A stretch of DNA of 64,000 nucleotides. Origin: Azonexus sp. GTDB taxonomy: Bacteria > Pseudomonadota > Gammaproteobacteria > Burkholderiales > Rhodocyclaceae. A program made the position numbers and the translations under genes. Under the pieces are notes generated by a model, which worked only from the letters and a program-made list of their open reading frames with translations, searched no databases and was not told the DNA's origin. Every line of letters starts with the position of its first letter. Position 1 is the first letter of the stretch. This document shows, one piece after another, positions 36,066 through 45,936 of the stretch. The DNA lies in contig JAIRKE010000028.1 in the NCBI GenBank assembly GCA_031260295.1, positions 144,687-208,686 of the forward strand, read 5' to 3'.

Positions 36066-37424
36066 TCAGCGGCCTTCCTTGATCAGGCGGTCGGCGGTCG
36101 CCTGGATCGGGCGGGCGTTGTGGCGGTACAGGCGGGAGAGGACGTCGATCTGTTCCGGCGACACCGCCACCGGCTGCTTCAGCACCAGCCAGAGCACGCC
36201 TTCGGTGCACGGCGGCGTGCTCAGCGAGCCCATGTAGGTGTAGTAATTGTGCGAGGCCGGCAGCAGCGTCTTGAGATCAACCATGGTACTCGGTGGTTCA
36301 ACGCTGAGATGCTTCTCCAGTGGCAGGTAATTCCACAGCGTCTGGATGAAGGGGTTTTCCGGACCGCGTTCGAGCAGCACGGCGACGACTGCCAGCTGGC
36401 CGTCATCGGCGCGATGTACCAGGTGGGCCGACATGTCGAAACGGCGGCCGTCAATCTGTTCCTCGGCCGGGCGGCGGAAGTGGATTTGCTGCAAGGCGTA
36501 GGTCTTGCCGGTCAGGGTGAAGCTGTTGTCGCCAAGGAAGACATCGATCGAGCGGCCAGTATCGACGATGCGGAAGCGGGACGGGCGGTAACTGAACTGG
36601 ATCGGCTCGACGTCGACTTTGATGCCGTCGCGGATGTCGATCGGAGACTGGCGCTGGCCGGAAGCGCACAGCGCATAACGCGGATCGAGCTTGGCCCAGT
36701 TCTCCGGCGCGCCGGCGCCTTCGTAGCCCCATTCGACGGACGGTTGCGCTTGCAGCGGTTCGTTGTGCACCAGTTCGAGCATGTAGCCGGCTTGTTTGCC
36801 GCCGTTTGTGCTCTTGGCTGGTGCTGCGGCGTGTGTCTGGGAGCGCGGGGTCGGCTTGCTTTTGGCGGCGGGCGATGGCGCCTTGGCTGCTTCAGTGGCC
36901 GGCAAGGCGGCCATCGTCTTGATCGGCGTCGCTTGCGCCGGCCGGGCCAATTCTTTTTTCAGCAGGGCATCGTTGGCCTGGCGTAACTGGCTGGCCGCCT
37001 CGTTGGTCTTGGCCGCCAGTTCAGCTTGGTTGTCTTTCGGCGGCCGGCAGACTTCGCGCAGCACCTTGTCGTCGAGGGTGCCGCTGCGTACCGGCAGATC
37101 AATGCCTTTCAGCGTTTCCTCGCGGATGATGACGTCGTCGCTGTTCTTGAAAGTGCGTTTCAGGGTGTTAGCGTTGCGCGCCGTGCAGTCGTAGCGGGTG
37201 ACGACTTCGATGATCAGGTAGGGGGCGCCGGAGCGGACGTCGATCAGTTCCTTGTCGAGGATCATGCGGCCGACGGTTTCCACGGTCGGCCCTTCGCGCT
37301 TGATGCTGGTGCGGTCGAGTTCGATGCGTTTGCCTGGCTCGGACGAAACGTTTTGCCAGATTGGCGCGGCAGCCGCCGTCAAAGGCAAAGCGACAGCCAA
37401 GGCGGCCATGATCGATGAATGCAT
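36066..37424 (-). CDS. Periplasmic alpha-carbonic-anhydrase-like protein with N-terminal surface-adhesin-E-like domain
   Basis: 452 residues. Signal peptide about 1-20; adhesin-E-like beta domain about 21-128 (IWQNVSSEPGKRIELDRTSI, with C80 and C126); helical and Ala/Pro/Lys-rich linker 130-215; alpha-carbonic anhydrase fold 228-450 (QSPIDIRDG, YYTYMGSLSTPPCTEGV). The zinc site is incomplete: QIHFRRPAEE and DMSAHLVH align so that H315 and H334 are retained, but the middle ligand is R317, the SEH segment is AEE and the Thr of TTPP is S402. It is therefore probably not a conventional carbonic anhydrase. RBS AAAGAGG precedes the ATG; a longer frame upstream lacks a signal peptide. Divergent from the thiC leader. 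Confidence 0.82.
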   Translation of the reverse strand: MHSSIMAALAVALPLTAAAAPIWQNVSSEPGKRIELDRTSIKREGPTVETVGRMILDKELIDVRSGAPYLIIEVVTRYDCTARNANTLKRTFKNSDDVIIREETLKGIDLPVRSGTLDDKVLREVCRPPKDNQAELAAKTNEAASQLRQANDALLKKELARPAQATPIKTMAALPATEAAKAPSPAAKSKPTPRSQTHAAAPAKSTNGGKQAGYMLELVHNEPLQAQPSVEWGYEGAGAPENWAKLDPRYALCASGQRQSPIDIRDGIKVDVEPIQFSYRPSRFRIVDTGRSIDVFLGDNSFTLTGKTYALQQIHFRRPAEEQIDGRRFDMSAHLVHRADDGQLAVVAVLLERGPENPFIQTLWNYLPLEKHLSVEPPSTMVDLKTLLPASHNYYTYMGSLSTPPCTEGVLWLVLKQPVAVSPEQIDVLSRLYRHNARPIQATADRLIKEGR

Positions 37425-37511
37425 TCGAAACCTCTTTATTCTTTGAACCCGCAGCGTATCTATATGACCTTCGACCCAATCCGGGAAATCTTGAGCGCGG
37501 CCGGCGGTTCC

Positions 37512-37540
37512 TTGCATTTTGCCTGTGTTTCCAGTAACTT
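37512..37540 (+). promoter_or_regulatory. Candidate sigma-70 promoter for thiC
   Basis: TTGCAT (37512-37517) and TAACTT (37535-37540) with 17-base spacing would start transcription about 37547, right at the 5' edge of the TPP riboswitch. Each hexamer matches the consensus only partly, so the placement is the main support. Confidence 0.4.
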
Positions 37541-37547
37541 GCAGCCC

Positions 37548-39611
<2,064 letters not shown>

Positions 39612-39650
39612 GGGCTGGCGTTGCTTGATATTCATATTGGGAGAACTTGC

Positions 39651-40262
39651 TTGAACAACAAAACAAAACTGATCCTTGTTTCGCTTATCTGCTTTCCTCT
39701 CACCGTATTTGCAGCATGTGGGCAAAGCATTTCCTCTTTTGATTCCACGACCGTCTCCATCACCGACGTATCCCTGACTTATGCTCAGAGCGAGGGTTAT
39801 TCTTTCGTAACAACCATCGGCACAATCAAGAACGCCTCCGAATCGCTCATCGAGAACTTGGTCATCGAGGTGAAATATTTTGACGCCGACAAAAAGCTGA
39901 TTGATGTTGTCACGCAGCCTGTTTACGGCCTTGTCGTACCGGCATCGCAAGAAGTCGCGTTCCGTATTCGTGACGTAGCGGACAAACCCAAGGCCGCATA
40001 CGCTTCAAATGCCGTTCGCGTGGTCTCCGCTGAACCGCGCGTAACCCGACAACCTCAGCCAAAGCAATCGTCTTTTTCTTGGATCGTCGACGTGCTGGTG
40101 AGTTGGGTTCCAATACTCTTGCTCATTGCCGTATGGATATACTTCATGCGAAGGAAGGACTCTCCTCAAGCCAGAACCATCGAACTTATCGAGAAACAGA
40201 ACGCCATATTGGAGCGCCTTGCTGTCGCTGTTGAAAAAGCAAGACCAAACGAATCTTCATGA
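39651..40262 (+). CDS. Exported or lipid-anchored protein with C-terminal membrane helix, unknown function
   Basis: 203 residues from the TTG at 39651, which has GGGAG at a good distance; an upstream TTG at 39621 would add 10 residues before the signal sequence. The start ([23 protein letters not shown]) is a signal peptide with a near-lipobox. Residues 35-130 form a beta domain resembling FxLYD-type modules ([36 protein letters not shown]). A membrane helix follows (about 140-160, [16 protein letters not shown]) and a short charged cytoplasmic tail. The gene is AT-richer than thiC and its stop overlaps the macro-domain gene by 4 bases. No function can be assigned. Confidence 0.65.
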   Translation: MNNKTKLILVSLICFPLTVFAACGQSISSFDSTTVSITDVSLTYAQSEGYSFVTTIGTIKNASESLIENLVIEVKYFDADKKLIDVVTQPVYGLVVPASQEVAFRIRDVADKPKAAYASNAVRVVSAEPRVTRQPQPKQSSFSWIVDVLVSWVPILLLIAVWIYFMRRKDSPQARTIELIEKQNAILERLAVAVEKARPNESS

Positions 40263-40762
40263 TCCTACGAGCGGTTCACCAAGACATCACCACCCTGCGG
40301 GTCGATGCCATCGTCAACGCCGCCAATTCGTCCTTGCTGGGCGGCGGCGGCGTCGATGGCGCGATTCACAAAGCCGCCGGACCGGAACTTCTCCATGAAT
40401 GCCGGCTTCTTGGCGGTTGCAAGACCGGGGAGGCCAAACTCACGCGCGGTTATCGCCTGCCCGCCCGGTTCGTCATTCACACGGTCGGCCCCGTCTGGTG
40501 CGGCGGCGCAAGCGGCGAACCCGAGTTGCTGGCATCCTGCTATCGGCGTTCCCTGGAGCTTGCCCTCGCCAATGGCATTTCAACCATCGCCTTTCCGAAC
40601 ATCAGCACCGGCGTCTACGGCTACCCTGTCGAGCCTGCCGCCGAGATCGCGGTTTCCACGGTTCGCGCTGCTGGAGGAGGTTTGCAGGAAGTCATCTTTT
40701 CCTGCTTCTCCACCAAGGATCTCAGCATCTATGAAAAAATTCTATCCCGTGCCAGCGTCTAG
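40259..40762 (+). CDS. Macro-domain protein (O-acetyl-ADP-ribose deacetylase type)
   Basis: 167-residue single macro domain. The ADP-ribose-binding signatures are clear: [20 protein letters not shown] (about 16-35), [17 protein letters not shown] (62-78) and [14 protein letters not shown] (100-113). The N/D catalytic pair region (NAANSSL...GVDGAIH) matches the YmdB/MacroD group, which removes acetyl from O-acetyl-ADP-ribose or ADP-ribose from proteins. Its ATG overlaps the stop of the preceding membrane protein gene (ATGA), so the two are co-translated; that pairing is unusual and its meaning is unknown. Confidence 0.9.
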   Translation: MILRAVHQDITTLRVDAIVNAANSSLLGGGGVDGAIHKAAGPELLHECRLLGGCKTGEAKLTRGYRLPARFVIHTVGPVWCGGASGEPELLASCYRRSLELALANGISTIAFPNISTGVYGYPVEPAAEIAVSTVRAAGGGLQEVIFSCFSTKDLSIYEKILSRASV

Positions 40763-40818
40763 CAACGCATTCAACCTGGGCACGCTAAAGCGCGCCGGTT
40801 AGTTCAGGAGATAGGGCC

Positions 40819-41235
40819 ATGCCACGCACGCTTAATCTGGCCATCGGTCTCATTGTCCTTCCACTGCTAATAATCGCCCTGTATGGCGGCCTTGGGGCGC
40901 TTATGGGCTTCGGGTATTTTGGCGAAAATCTCGTTCGTGACTATCCGTGGATCGAATCCATATGGAAGCCGTTATGGCTACTTTGGGTGCTGGGTTGGTT
41001 TCCTGGCATCGTGATGTCCATGATCCGCTTCCGCTCCCTGATTCACCGGGTCGCTGCGCGGCAGTACGAAAAATGGTTTTTCCCTGATGCCCTGCTGGCC
41101 TTGGGACATGCCAGCATCCTGCTTGGCATTATCTCAATGGTCTTTCCGTATGATTTTTTCTATTTCTGCCTGATGTGGGCAGGTTTCTTTTACGCTGTCG
41201 GCGTCGGTCTCTTTGCGGTTTTCCATTCGAAGTGA
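40819..41235 (+). CDS. Integral membrane protein of unknown function
   Basis: 138 residues, not recognised. Three to four hydrophobic helices are visible: about 7-30 (IGLIVLPLLIIALYGGLGAL), 48-66 (KPLWLLWVLGWFPGIVMSMI), 88-108 (DALLALGHASILLGIISMVF) and 112-133 (FFYFCLMWAGFFYAVGVGLF). Loops are short, with a basic stretch HRVAARQYEKW between helices 2 and 3. Preceded by AGGAGA at a good distance. It is the last of three genes, AT-richer than their surroundings, that follow thiC and precede the Spy-like gene. Confidence 0.6.
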   Translation: MPRTLNLAIGLIVLPLLIIALYGGLGALMGFGYFGENLVRDYPWIESIWKPLWLLWVLGWFPGIVMSMIRFRSLIHRVAARQYEKWFFPDALLALGHASILLGIISMVFPYDFFYFCLMWAGFFYAVGVGLFAVFHSK

Positions 41236-41328
41236 GGTTGGTGCGCGTGCCATTCGCAAAACGCGCCGACAATCCAGCCCCGTTTTCTTTCCTGACATTG
41301 GCATCTTCTTTCGGCTGAAATAGCAGGA

Positions 41329-41364
41329 TTTACGTTCATTTACAGGCCAGTAACCCCTATTTAC
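41329..41364. promoter_or_regulatory. Three helically phased TTTAC repeats upstream of the Spy/EF-hand gene
   Basis: TTTAC occurs at 41329-41333, 41339-41343 and 41360-41364: start-to-start spacings of 10 and 21 bases, so all three lie on the same face of the helix. The first two form TTTAC-N5-TTTAC, which on the other strand is the GTAAA-N5-GTAAA layout of the CpxR box known from enterobacteria. CAGGCC and GGCCTG flank the last two. The array lies about 75-110 bases before the gene and suggests an OmpR/PhoB-type response regulator site. Confidence 0.5.
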
Positions 41365-41436
41365 GGCCTGCCGCGCGATGATGCCTCCATCGCCGGCCCG
41401 CTTGGGGCGGGCTAGTCCAACCCAGGAGAGAACACC

Positions 41437-42195
41437 ATGAAGACGATTTCCCATCTGCCGCTCAAGCGCCTTGCTATCGCCGCCGCTGTCGCGCTGGCCC
41501 TGCCCTTGAGCGCCTCGGCTTTTGCCGGCCAGAAGGGGGCAATGTACGGCGGCTGCGGCGGCATGGGCGACCAGGCCGGTTTCGCCCATCCGGGTATGGG
41601 CGGCGACGGTTTACCGCGCTACCTGTATCGCTTGAATCTGACCGAAGCGCAGCGCGATCGGATTTTCGACATCATGCACGCCCAGGCGCCGACCCTGCGC
41701 AACAACATGAAGGCGGTGTACAAGGCGCGTAGCGATCTGCGGGCACTGACCACGGCCCCGGATTTCAGTGAGGCCAAGGCCAAGGAACTGGCTAACGCCG
41801 CCGCCACGGCGATGGGCGAAATGGCGCTGAATCGGGCCAAGACCGAGCGTCAGGTAATCGACGTGCTGACGCCGGAACAGCGTCAGCAACTGGCCGAGTT
41901 GAAAACCGAAGCACCGCGCCGCCCGGACAACTGGAGCCGCGTGGGCATGGGCAGGAATGCGCCGGTGTTCCAGGATTTCGATCTGAATGGCGACGGACAG
42001 ATTACCGCCGACGAATTCAATCAAGCACAGGCCAAGCGCATGAGCGAGCGCGCCGCCGCTGGTTTTCCGATGCGCGGAGCGGCCAGCGCGCCAAGCTTCG
42101 AGGCGATCGACGCGGACCACGATGGCGTCGTGACGCCAGCCGAATTCCAGTCCTGGCAAGAGAAGCGCCGCCAGCAGATGCCTTCGCGCCGGTGA
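41437..42195 (+). CDS. Periplasmic Spy/CpxP-like (LTxxQ) protein fused to an EF-hand pair
   Basis: 252 residues. Signal peptide about 1-30 (cut after SAFA); Gly/Met-rich stretch 33-58; an LTxxQ helical domain 60-160 with LTEAQ (68-72) and LTPEQ (144-148); then two EF-hands: DLNGDGQITADE (182-193) and DADHDGVVTPAE (225-236), each with the acidic/polar ligands at positions 1, 3, 5 and 12. Spy/CpxP proteins are ATP-independent periplasmic chaperones or envelope-stress feedback proteins; the EF-hands should add Ca2+ binding. RBS GGAGAG precedes the ATG. The upstream TTTAC array suggests envelope-stress or metal-responsive control. A terminator follows at 42274. Confidence 0.8.
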   Translation: MKTISHLPLKRLAIAAAVALALPLSASAFAGQKGAMYGGCGGMGDQAGFAHPGMGGDGLPRYLYRLNLTEAQRDRIFDIMHAQAPTLRNNMKAVYKARSDLRALTTAPDFSEAKAKELANAAATAMGEMALNRAKTERQVIDVLTPEQRQQLAELKTEAPRRPDNWSRVGMGRNAPVFQDFDLNGDGQITADEFNQAQAKRMSERAAAGFPMRGAASAPSFEAIDADHDGVVTPAEFQSWQEKRRQQMPSRR

Positions 42196-42273
42196 ATCCG
42201 TTGATGCCGGCGTGATTCGCAAGGGCTCGCACCGCATCGCCAACCAGGCCCCCGCCATCGTCACTGCCTCAGC

Positions 42274-42300
42274 CGCCGCCTTTGGGCGGCGTTTTTTTTT
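42274..42300 (+). terminator. Rho-independent terminator after the Spy/EF-hand gene
   Basis: CGCCGCC-TTTG-GGCGGCG (42274-42291), a 7-bp GC stem followed by nine Ts on the plus strand. Confidence 0.93.
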
Positions 42301-42340
42301 GCGCATCAGACGAATCCCTTGCTTCTGCGACAATGGCGCG

Positions 42341-42604
42341 ATGCCCGAATCCCTTTCTCCGCCGGCTTGCCGCCCTGGCTGTGGCGCCTGCTGTATCGCG
42401 CCGTCCATTTCCTCGCTGAACAAGCTGGCCGGCGTGCCCTGCCGGCATCTCGACGCCGAGTTGCGTTGCCGCCTGTTCGGCCAGCCGGAGCGCCCGGCCT
42501 GTTGTTCCGGCCTGCGGCCGTCGATTGAGATGTGCGGCGATTCGCCGGCGCAGGCGCTTGCCTGGCTGCGGGCGCTGGAGGCGGCGACTCGCCCGGGCGG
42601 CTGA
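42341..42604 (+). CDS. YkgJ-type cysteine cluster protein
   Basis: 87-residue protein with seven or more cysteines in the YkgJ/UPF0153 arrangement: CRPGCGACCIAPSIS (about 10-24), PCRHLD, LRCRLF and ACCSG, and a late IEMCGDS. The family binds zinc or iron through the CxxxCxxCC cluster; no reaction is established. The ATG at 42341 was chosen because the cysteine motif follows directly and the earlier part of the frame lies over the terminator. It precedes uppP by 46 bases. Confidence 0.82.
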   Translation: MPESLSPPACRPGCGACCIAPSISSLNKLAGVPCRHLDAELRCRLFGQPERPACCSGLRPSIEMCGDSPAQALAWLRALEAATRPGG

Positions 42605-42650
42605 TTTGGATGTGGAATAGAATGCGCGCTCCTTTCCAAAAAGTACCCGC

Positions 42651-43472
42651 ATGGACCCCATTCTTCTGCTCAAAGCCCTGATTCTCGGCATCGTCGAGGG
42701 GCTGACCGAATTTCTGCCCATTTCGTCGACCGGCCACCTGATTTTGGCGGGTGATCTGCTCAATTTCAACGATGATCGCGGCAAGTTGTTTGAAATTGTC
42801 ATCCAGTCCGGGGCCATTCTGGCGGTCGTCTGGGAGTACCGGGCGCGCATCGGCAAGGTGCTGGCCGGCTTGGGCCGGGAGCGGCTGGCTAATCGTCTGG
42901 CGCTCAATCTGGCCATTGCCTTTCTGCCGCTCGCGCTGCTGGGCCTGCTGTTCAAAAAGGCCATCGAGGCCCATCTGTTCAAGCCGGTGCCGGTGGCGCT
43001 GGCCTTTATCGTCGGCGCTTTCGTGATTCTCTGGGCCGAAAAGCGCGAGCACAAAATCCGCATCGAAAGTGTCGATGACATAACGCCGCTCGATGCCCTC
43101 AAGCTCGGTCTGGCGCAGGCGGCGGCGTTGATTCCCGGCACCTCGCGCTCCGGCGCGACGATTATCGGCGGTTTGCTGTTTGGCTTGTCGCGCCGGGCGG
43201 CGACCGAGTTTTCCTTCTTTCTGGCGATTCCGACCTTGTTCGCGGCGACCGCCTACAGTCTGTACAAGGAGCGCGCCCTGCTCCAGATTGGCGATCTCGG
43301 CATCTGGGTGGTCGGCTTCGTGGCCGCTTTCGTTTCGGCCTTTCTGTGCGTGCGCTGGCTGCTGCGCTATATCTCAAGCCACGACTTCACGATCTTTGCC
43401 TGGTATCGCATTGCTTTCGGCGTCATCGTGCTGCTCACCGCGCATTTCGGCTGGGTTGAGTGGACGCCGTGA
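42651..43472 (+). CDS. uppP: Undecaprenyl-diphosphatase (UppP/BacA)
   Basis: 273 residues, polytopic. Both family signatures are present: [20 protein letters not shown] (about 13-32, catalytic Glu region) and [20 protein letters not shown] (163-182, catalytic Arg/Ser). It dephosphorylates undecaprenyl diphosphate at the membrane to recycle the lipid carrier for peptidoglycan and O-antigen; loss sensitises cells to bacitracin. The stop overlaps the yqiA start (GTGA), so the two are translationally coupled. Confidence 0.96.
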   Translation: MDPILLLKALILGIVEGLTEFLPISSTGHLILAGDLLNFNDDRGKLFEIVIQSGAILAVVWEYRARIGKVLAGLGRERLANRLALNLAIAFLPLALLGLLFKKAIEAHLFKPVPVALAFIVGAFVILWAEKREHKIRIESVDDITPLDALKLGLAQAAALIPGTSRSGATIIGGLLFGLSRRAATEFSFFLAIPTLFAATAYSLYKERALLQIGDLGIWVVGFVAAFVSAFLCVRWLLRYISSHDFTIFAWYRIAFGVIVLLTAHFGWVEWTP

Positions 43473-44026
43473 TTCTCTATCTGCACGGCTTTCGTTCCTC
43501 GCCGGGTGCCTGGAAGGCGCGCTTGCTCGGCGAGGCGATGGCGCGGCGCGGGCTGGCCGGGCAATTTCTCTGTCCGCCACTGTCACCGGTGCCGGACGAG
43601 GCTATGGCGAGTGTTTCGCGGCTGATCGAAGACTGCCGGCAGCCGCCGACGCTGCTCGGCTCGTCGCTGGGCGGTCATTACGCCACCCATTTGGCGGAAA
43701 AGCACGACCTGCGGGCGGTACTGATCAATCCGGCGGTAATCGCCTGCCTCGATGCTGGCCGATTCGTTGGCGAGCATGTGCCTTTTGACGGCGGTCCGCC
43801 GTTTCATTTCACCCTCGAACATGCCCACCAACTGGCAGCGCAGGTAGTGATACCGACACCGTCGCGCTACTGGTTGCTGCTCGAAACCGGTGATGAAGTA
43901 CTCGACTACCGTCAGGCGCAGGATTTCTACTTCGGCTGCCGGCAGAGCGTCTTCGAGGGAGGCGATCACGGCTTCACCCGTTTTCCCGAATTGTTGCCGC
44001 AAATACTTGAATTTGCCGGGATATAA
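43469..44026 (+). CDS. yqiA: YqiA-type esterase (alpha/beta hydrolase)
   Basis: 185 residues. [16 protein letters not shown] (oxyanion region) and the nucleophile elbow [15 protein letters not shown] are diagnostic of the UPF0227/YqiA family; the acid and histidine are probably in [12 protein letters not shown] and [11 protein letters not shown]. Start: GTG at 43469 gives MILYLHGF and overlaps the uppP stop by 4 bases; an in-frame GTG at 43460 would add three residues. E. coli YqiA has esterase activity on palmitoyl-CoA and p-nitrophenyl esters; the natural substrate is unknown. Confidence 0.85.
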   Translation: MILYLHGFRSSPGAWKARLLGEAMARRGLAGQFLCPPLSPVPDEAMASVSRLIEDCRQPPTLLGSSLGGHYATHLAEKHDLRAVLINPAVIACLDAGRFVGEHVPFDGGPPFHFTLEHAHQLAAQVVIPTPSRYWLLLETGDEVLDYRQAQDFYFGCRQSVFEGGDHGFTRFPELLPQILEFAGI

Positions 44027-44031
44027 TCCCG

Positions 44032-45936
44032 ATGATGAACGTATTGTTTGAAGAAGACGGCGGCTTCAAGGCCGGCGCCGTCATGGCCGACAACGACAGC
44101 TCCCTGCAAATCGAGATGCCGTCCGGCAAGCGCAGCAAAATCAAGGCGGCAACGGTGTTGTTGCGGTTCGACAAACCAGCGCCGGCGGCTCTGCTGGAAC
44201 AGGCGGCGCCGCTGGCCGAAGGGATCGAGGCGGATTTCCTCTGGGAGTGTGTCAGCGATGGCGAATTTTCATTTCTGGATTTTGCCCGTGATTACTACGG
44301 ACGCGAACCCGCCCCGGGCGAAGCGACGGCGGTGCTGCTCGCCCTCCATGCCGCGCCCGTCTATTTCCACCGCAAAGGCAAGGGCCGTTTCCGCAAGGCG
44401 CCTGCCGACATTCTCGCGGCTGCTCTGGCCAATCTTGAAAAAAAACGTCAGCAAGCGCTGGCGATCGAAGGCTGGATCGCCGAGCTGAAGGCCTTCCACC
44501 TGCCGCCGGAGATTGCCACGCTGAGCGACGCTCTGCTCTATGCGCCGGATCGCAACCGGCCGGAGACCAAGGCTTTTGAGGCGGCCTGTGCCGCTACCGG
44601 GTTGACGGCGGCGCAGTTGCTGTTCCGTTGCGGTGCCATCAAATCGGCCTATCACCTGCATTACCGTCGTTTTCTGCATGAGCAGTTTCCCAAGGGTACT
44701 GGCTTCCCGGTCGTCGAGCCGCCCGCCGCGCCAGCCGATTTGGCGCGCGCCGACGTCCGTGCCTTCTCGATTGACGACGCGCATACCACCGAGATCGACG
44801 ATGCCCTGTCGGTGGTCGAACTGCCCGGTGTCGGCACCCGCATCGGCATCCACATCGCCGCGCCGGGGTTGGCCATCGAGCACGGCTCGCCGCTCGACGG
44901 CATTGCCCGGGCGCGCTTATCAACCGTCTACATGCCGGGCAACAAGATCACCATGTTGCCCGATGCCGTGGTGCAGAACTACACGCTGGCCGGCGGCGTC
45001 GATTGTCCGGCGGTGTCGCTCTACCTGACCGTCAACGAGGCGCTGGAAATCGTCGACCACGAATCGCGGCTGGAAATTGTGCATATCGCCGCCAACTTGC
45101 GTCACCACGAAGTCGAGCCGTGGTTCAACGAAGACACGGTGGATGGGCCGCTGCCCGACCAGCCGTTTAAGGACGAGTTGCTCTATCTGTGGCATTTTGC
45201 CAATGCCTGCGAAGGGCGGCGCGGCAAGCCGTCGGCGATCCAGGGCGTGCATGACTACAATTTCGCCATCGTCGGCGATCTGGCCGATCCGGAGGCGTGT
45301 ACAGTCGAGATCGTCGAGCGCAAGCGCGGCAGTCCGCTCGACAAGCTGGTGGCCGAACTGATGATCGTCGCCAACTCGATTTGGGGCGGCCTGCTGGCCG
45401 AGAAGAACATCGCCTGCCTGTACCGGGCGCAAAGCCAAGGCAAGGCGCGGATGACCACCTCGCCGTTGCCGCACGAAGGACTTGGCGTGCCGCAGTACGC
45501 CTGGATGACTTCGCCGCTGCGCCGCTATTGCGATCTGATCAACCAATGGCAACTGATTGCCTGTTTGCGCGGAGAGGCCCCACCCTTCGCCCGGAAATCG
45601 GCCGAACTGTTCGGCGCGATGCGCGATTTCGAGCAAACCTACGCTGCCTATGGCGATTTCCAGCGCGTGATGGAGCGTTATTGGTGTCTACGCTGGCTGC
45701 AGCAGCACGGCATCGCCGAGATCGATGCGACCGTGCGCCGCGAGCAACTGGTCAAGCTCGACCACTTGCCGTTGCTGCTGCGCGTGCCGTCGCTGCCGGC
45801 CGATCTGGCACCGGGGCAGCGCGTGCATCTGGCGGTGGCGGAAATCGATCTGTTGGCGCCGGAACTCAGCTGTCGCTTCGTCGGCCTGCTCGGCGAGCAG
45901 GATCTGGCCGAAGCCCTGGAGGAAGAAGAGCAGTGA
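44032..45936 (+). CDS. RNase II-family (RNB domain) exoribonuclease
   Basis: 634 residues. The N-terminal OB-like region (about 1-60) and helical linker are followed by the RNB catalytic domain (about 235-560): SIDDAHTTEIDDALSVV carries the metal-binding acids D248, D256 and D257, but the position usually filled by the second Asp is E254. Further blocks are STVYMPGNKITMLPD, LVAELMIVANSIWG and YAWMTSPLRRYCDLINQWQL. It should degrade RNA 3' to 5'. The architecture is shorter than RNase R and lacks a clear S1 domain at the end, so neither rnb nor rnr is assigned. The start has two adjacent ATGs. Its stop overlaps the tonB-like gene (GTGA). Confidence 0.87.
   Translation: MMNVLFEEDGGFKAGAVMADNDSSLQIEMPSGKRSKIKAATVLLRFDKPAPAALLEQAAPLAEGIEADFLWECVSDGEFSFLDFARDYYGREPAPGEATAVLLALHAAPVYFHRKGKGRFRKAPADILAAALANLEKKRQQALAIEGWIAELKAFHLPPEIATLSDALLYAPDRNRPETKAFEAACAATGLTAAQLLFRCGAIKSAYHLHYRRFLHEQFPKGTGFPVVEPPAAPADLARADVRAFSIDDAHTTEIDDALSVVELPGVGTRIGIHIAAPGLAIEHGSPLDGIARARLSTVYMPGNKITMLPDAVVQNYTLAGGVDCPAVSLYLTVNEALEIVDHESRLEIVHIAANLRHHEVEPWFNEDTVDGPLPDQPFKDELLYLWHFANACEGRRGKPSAIQGVHDYNFAIVGDLADPEACTVEIVERKRGSPLDKLVAELMIVANSIWGGLLAEKNIACLYRAQSQGKARMTTSPLPHEGLGVPQYAWMTSPLRRYCDLINQWQLIACLRGEAPPFARKSAELFGAMRDFEQTYAAYGDFQRVMERYWCLRWLQQHGIAEIDATVRREQLVKLDHLPLLLRVPSLPADLAPGQRVHLAVAEIDLLAPELSCRFVGLLGEQDLAEALEEEEQ

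Noticed and set aside
36007-36210. Short minus-strand open frame at the end of the carbonic-anhydrase-like gene
   Set aside because: Overlaps that gene in another frame, low-complexity Arg/Pro-rich, no start signals.
41390-41412. GCCCGC/GCGGGC inverted repeat before the Spy-like gene
   Set aside because: Short, GC-only and without T run; may fold in the leader but nothing supports a function.
44016-44031. CGGGA-TATAA-TCCCG hairpin with an embedded TATAAT just before the RNB gene
   Set aside because: It looks like a -10 box, but no -35 lies at the right spacing and transcription would start inside the coding sequence; the 5-bp stem is too weak to call regulatory.
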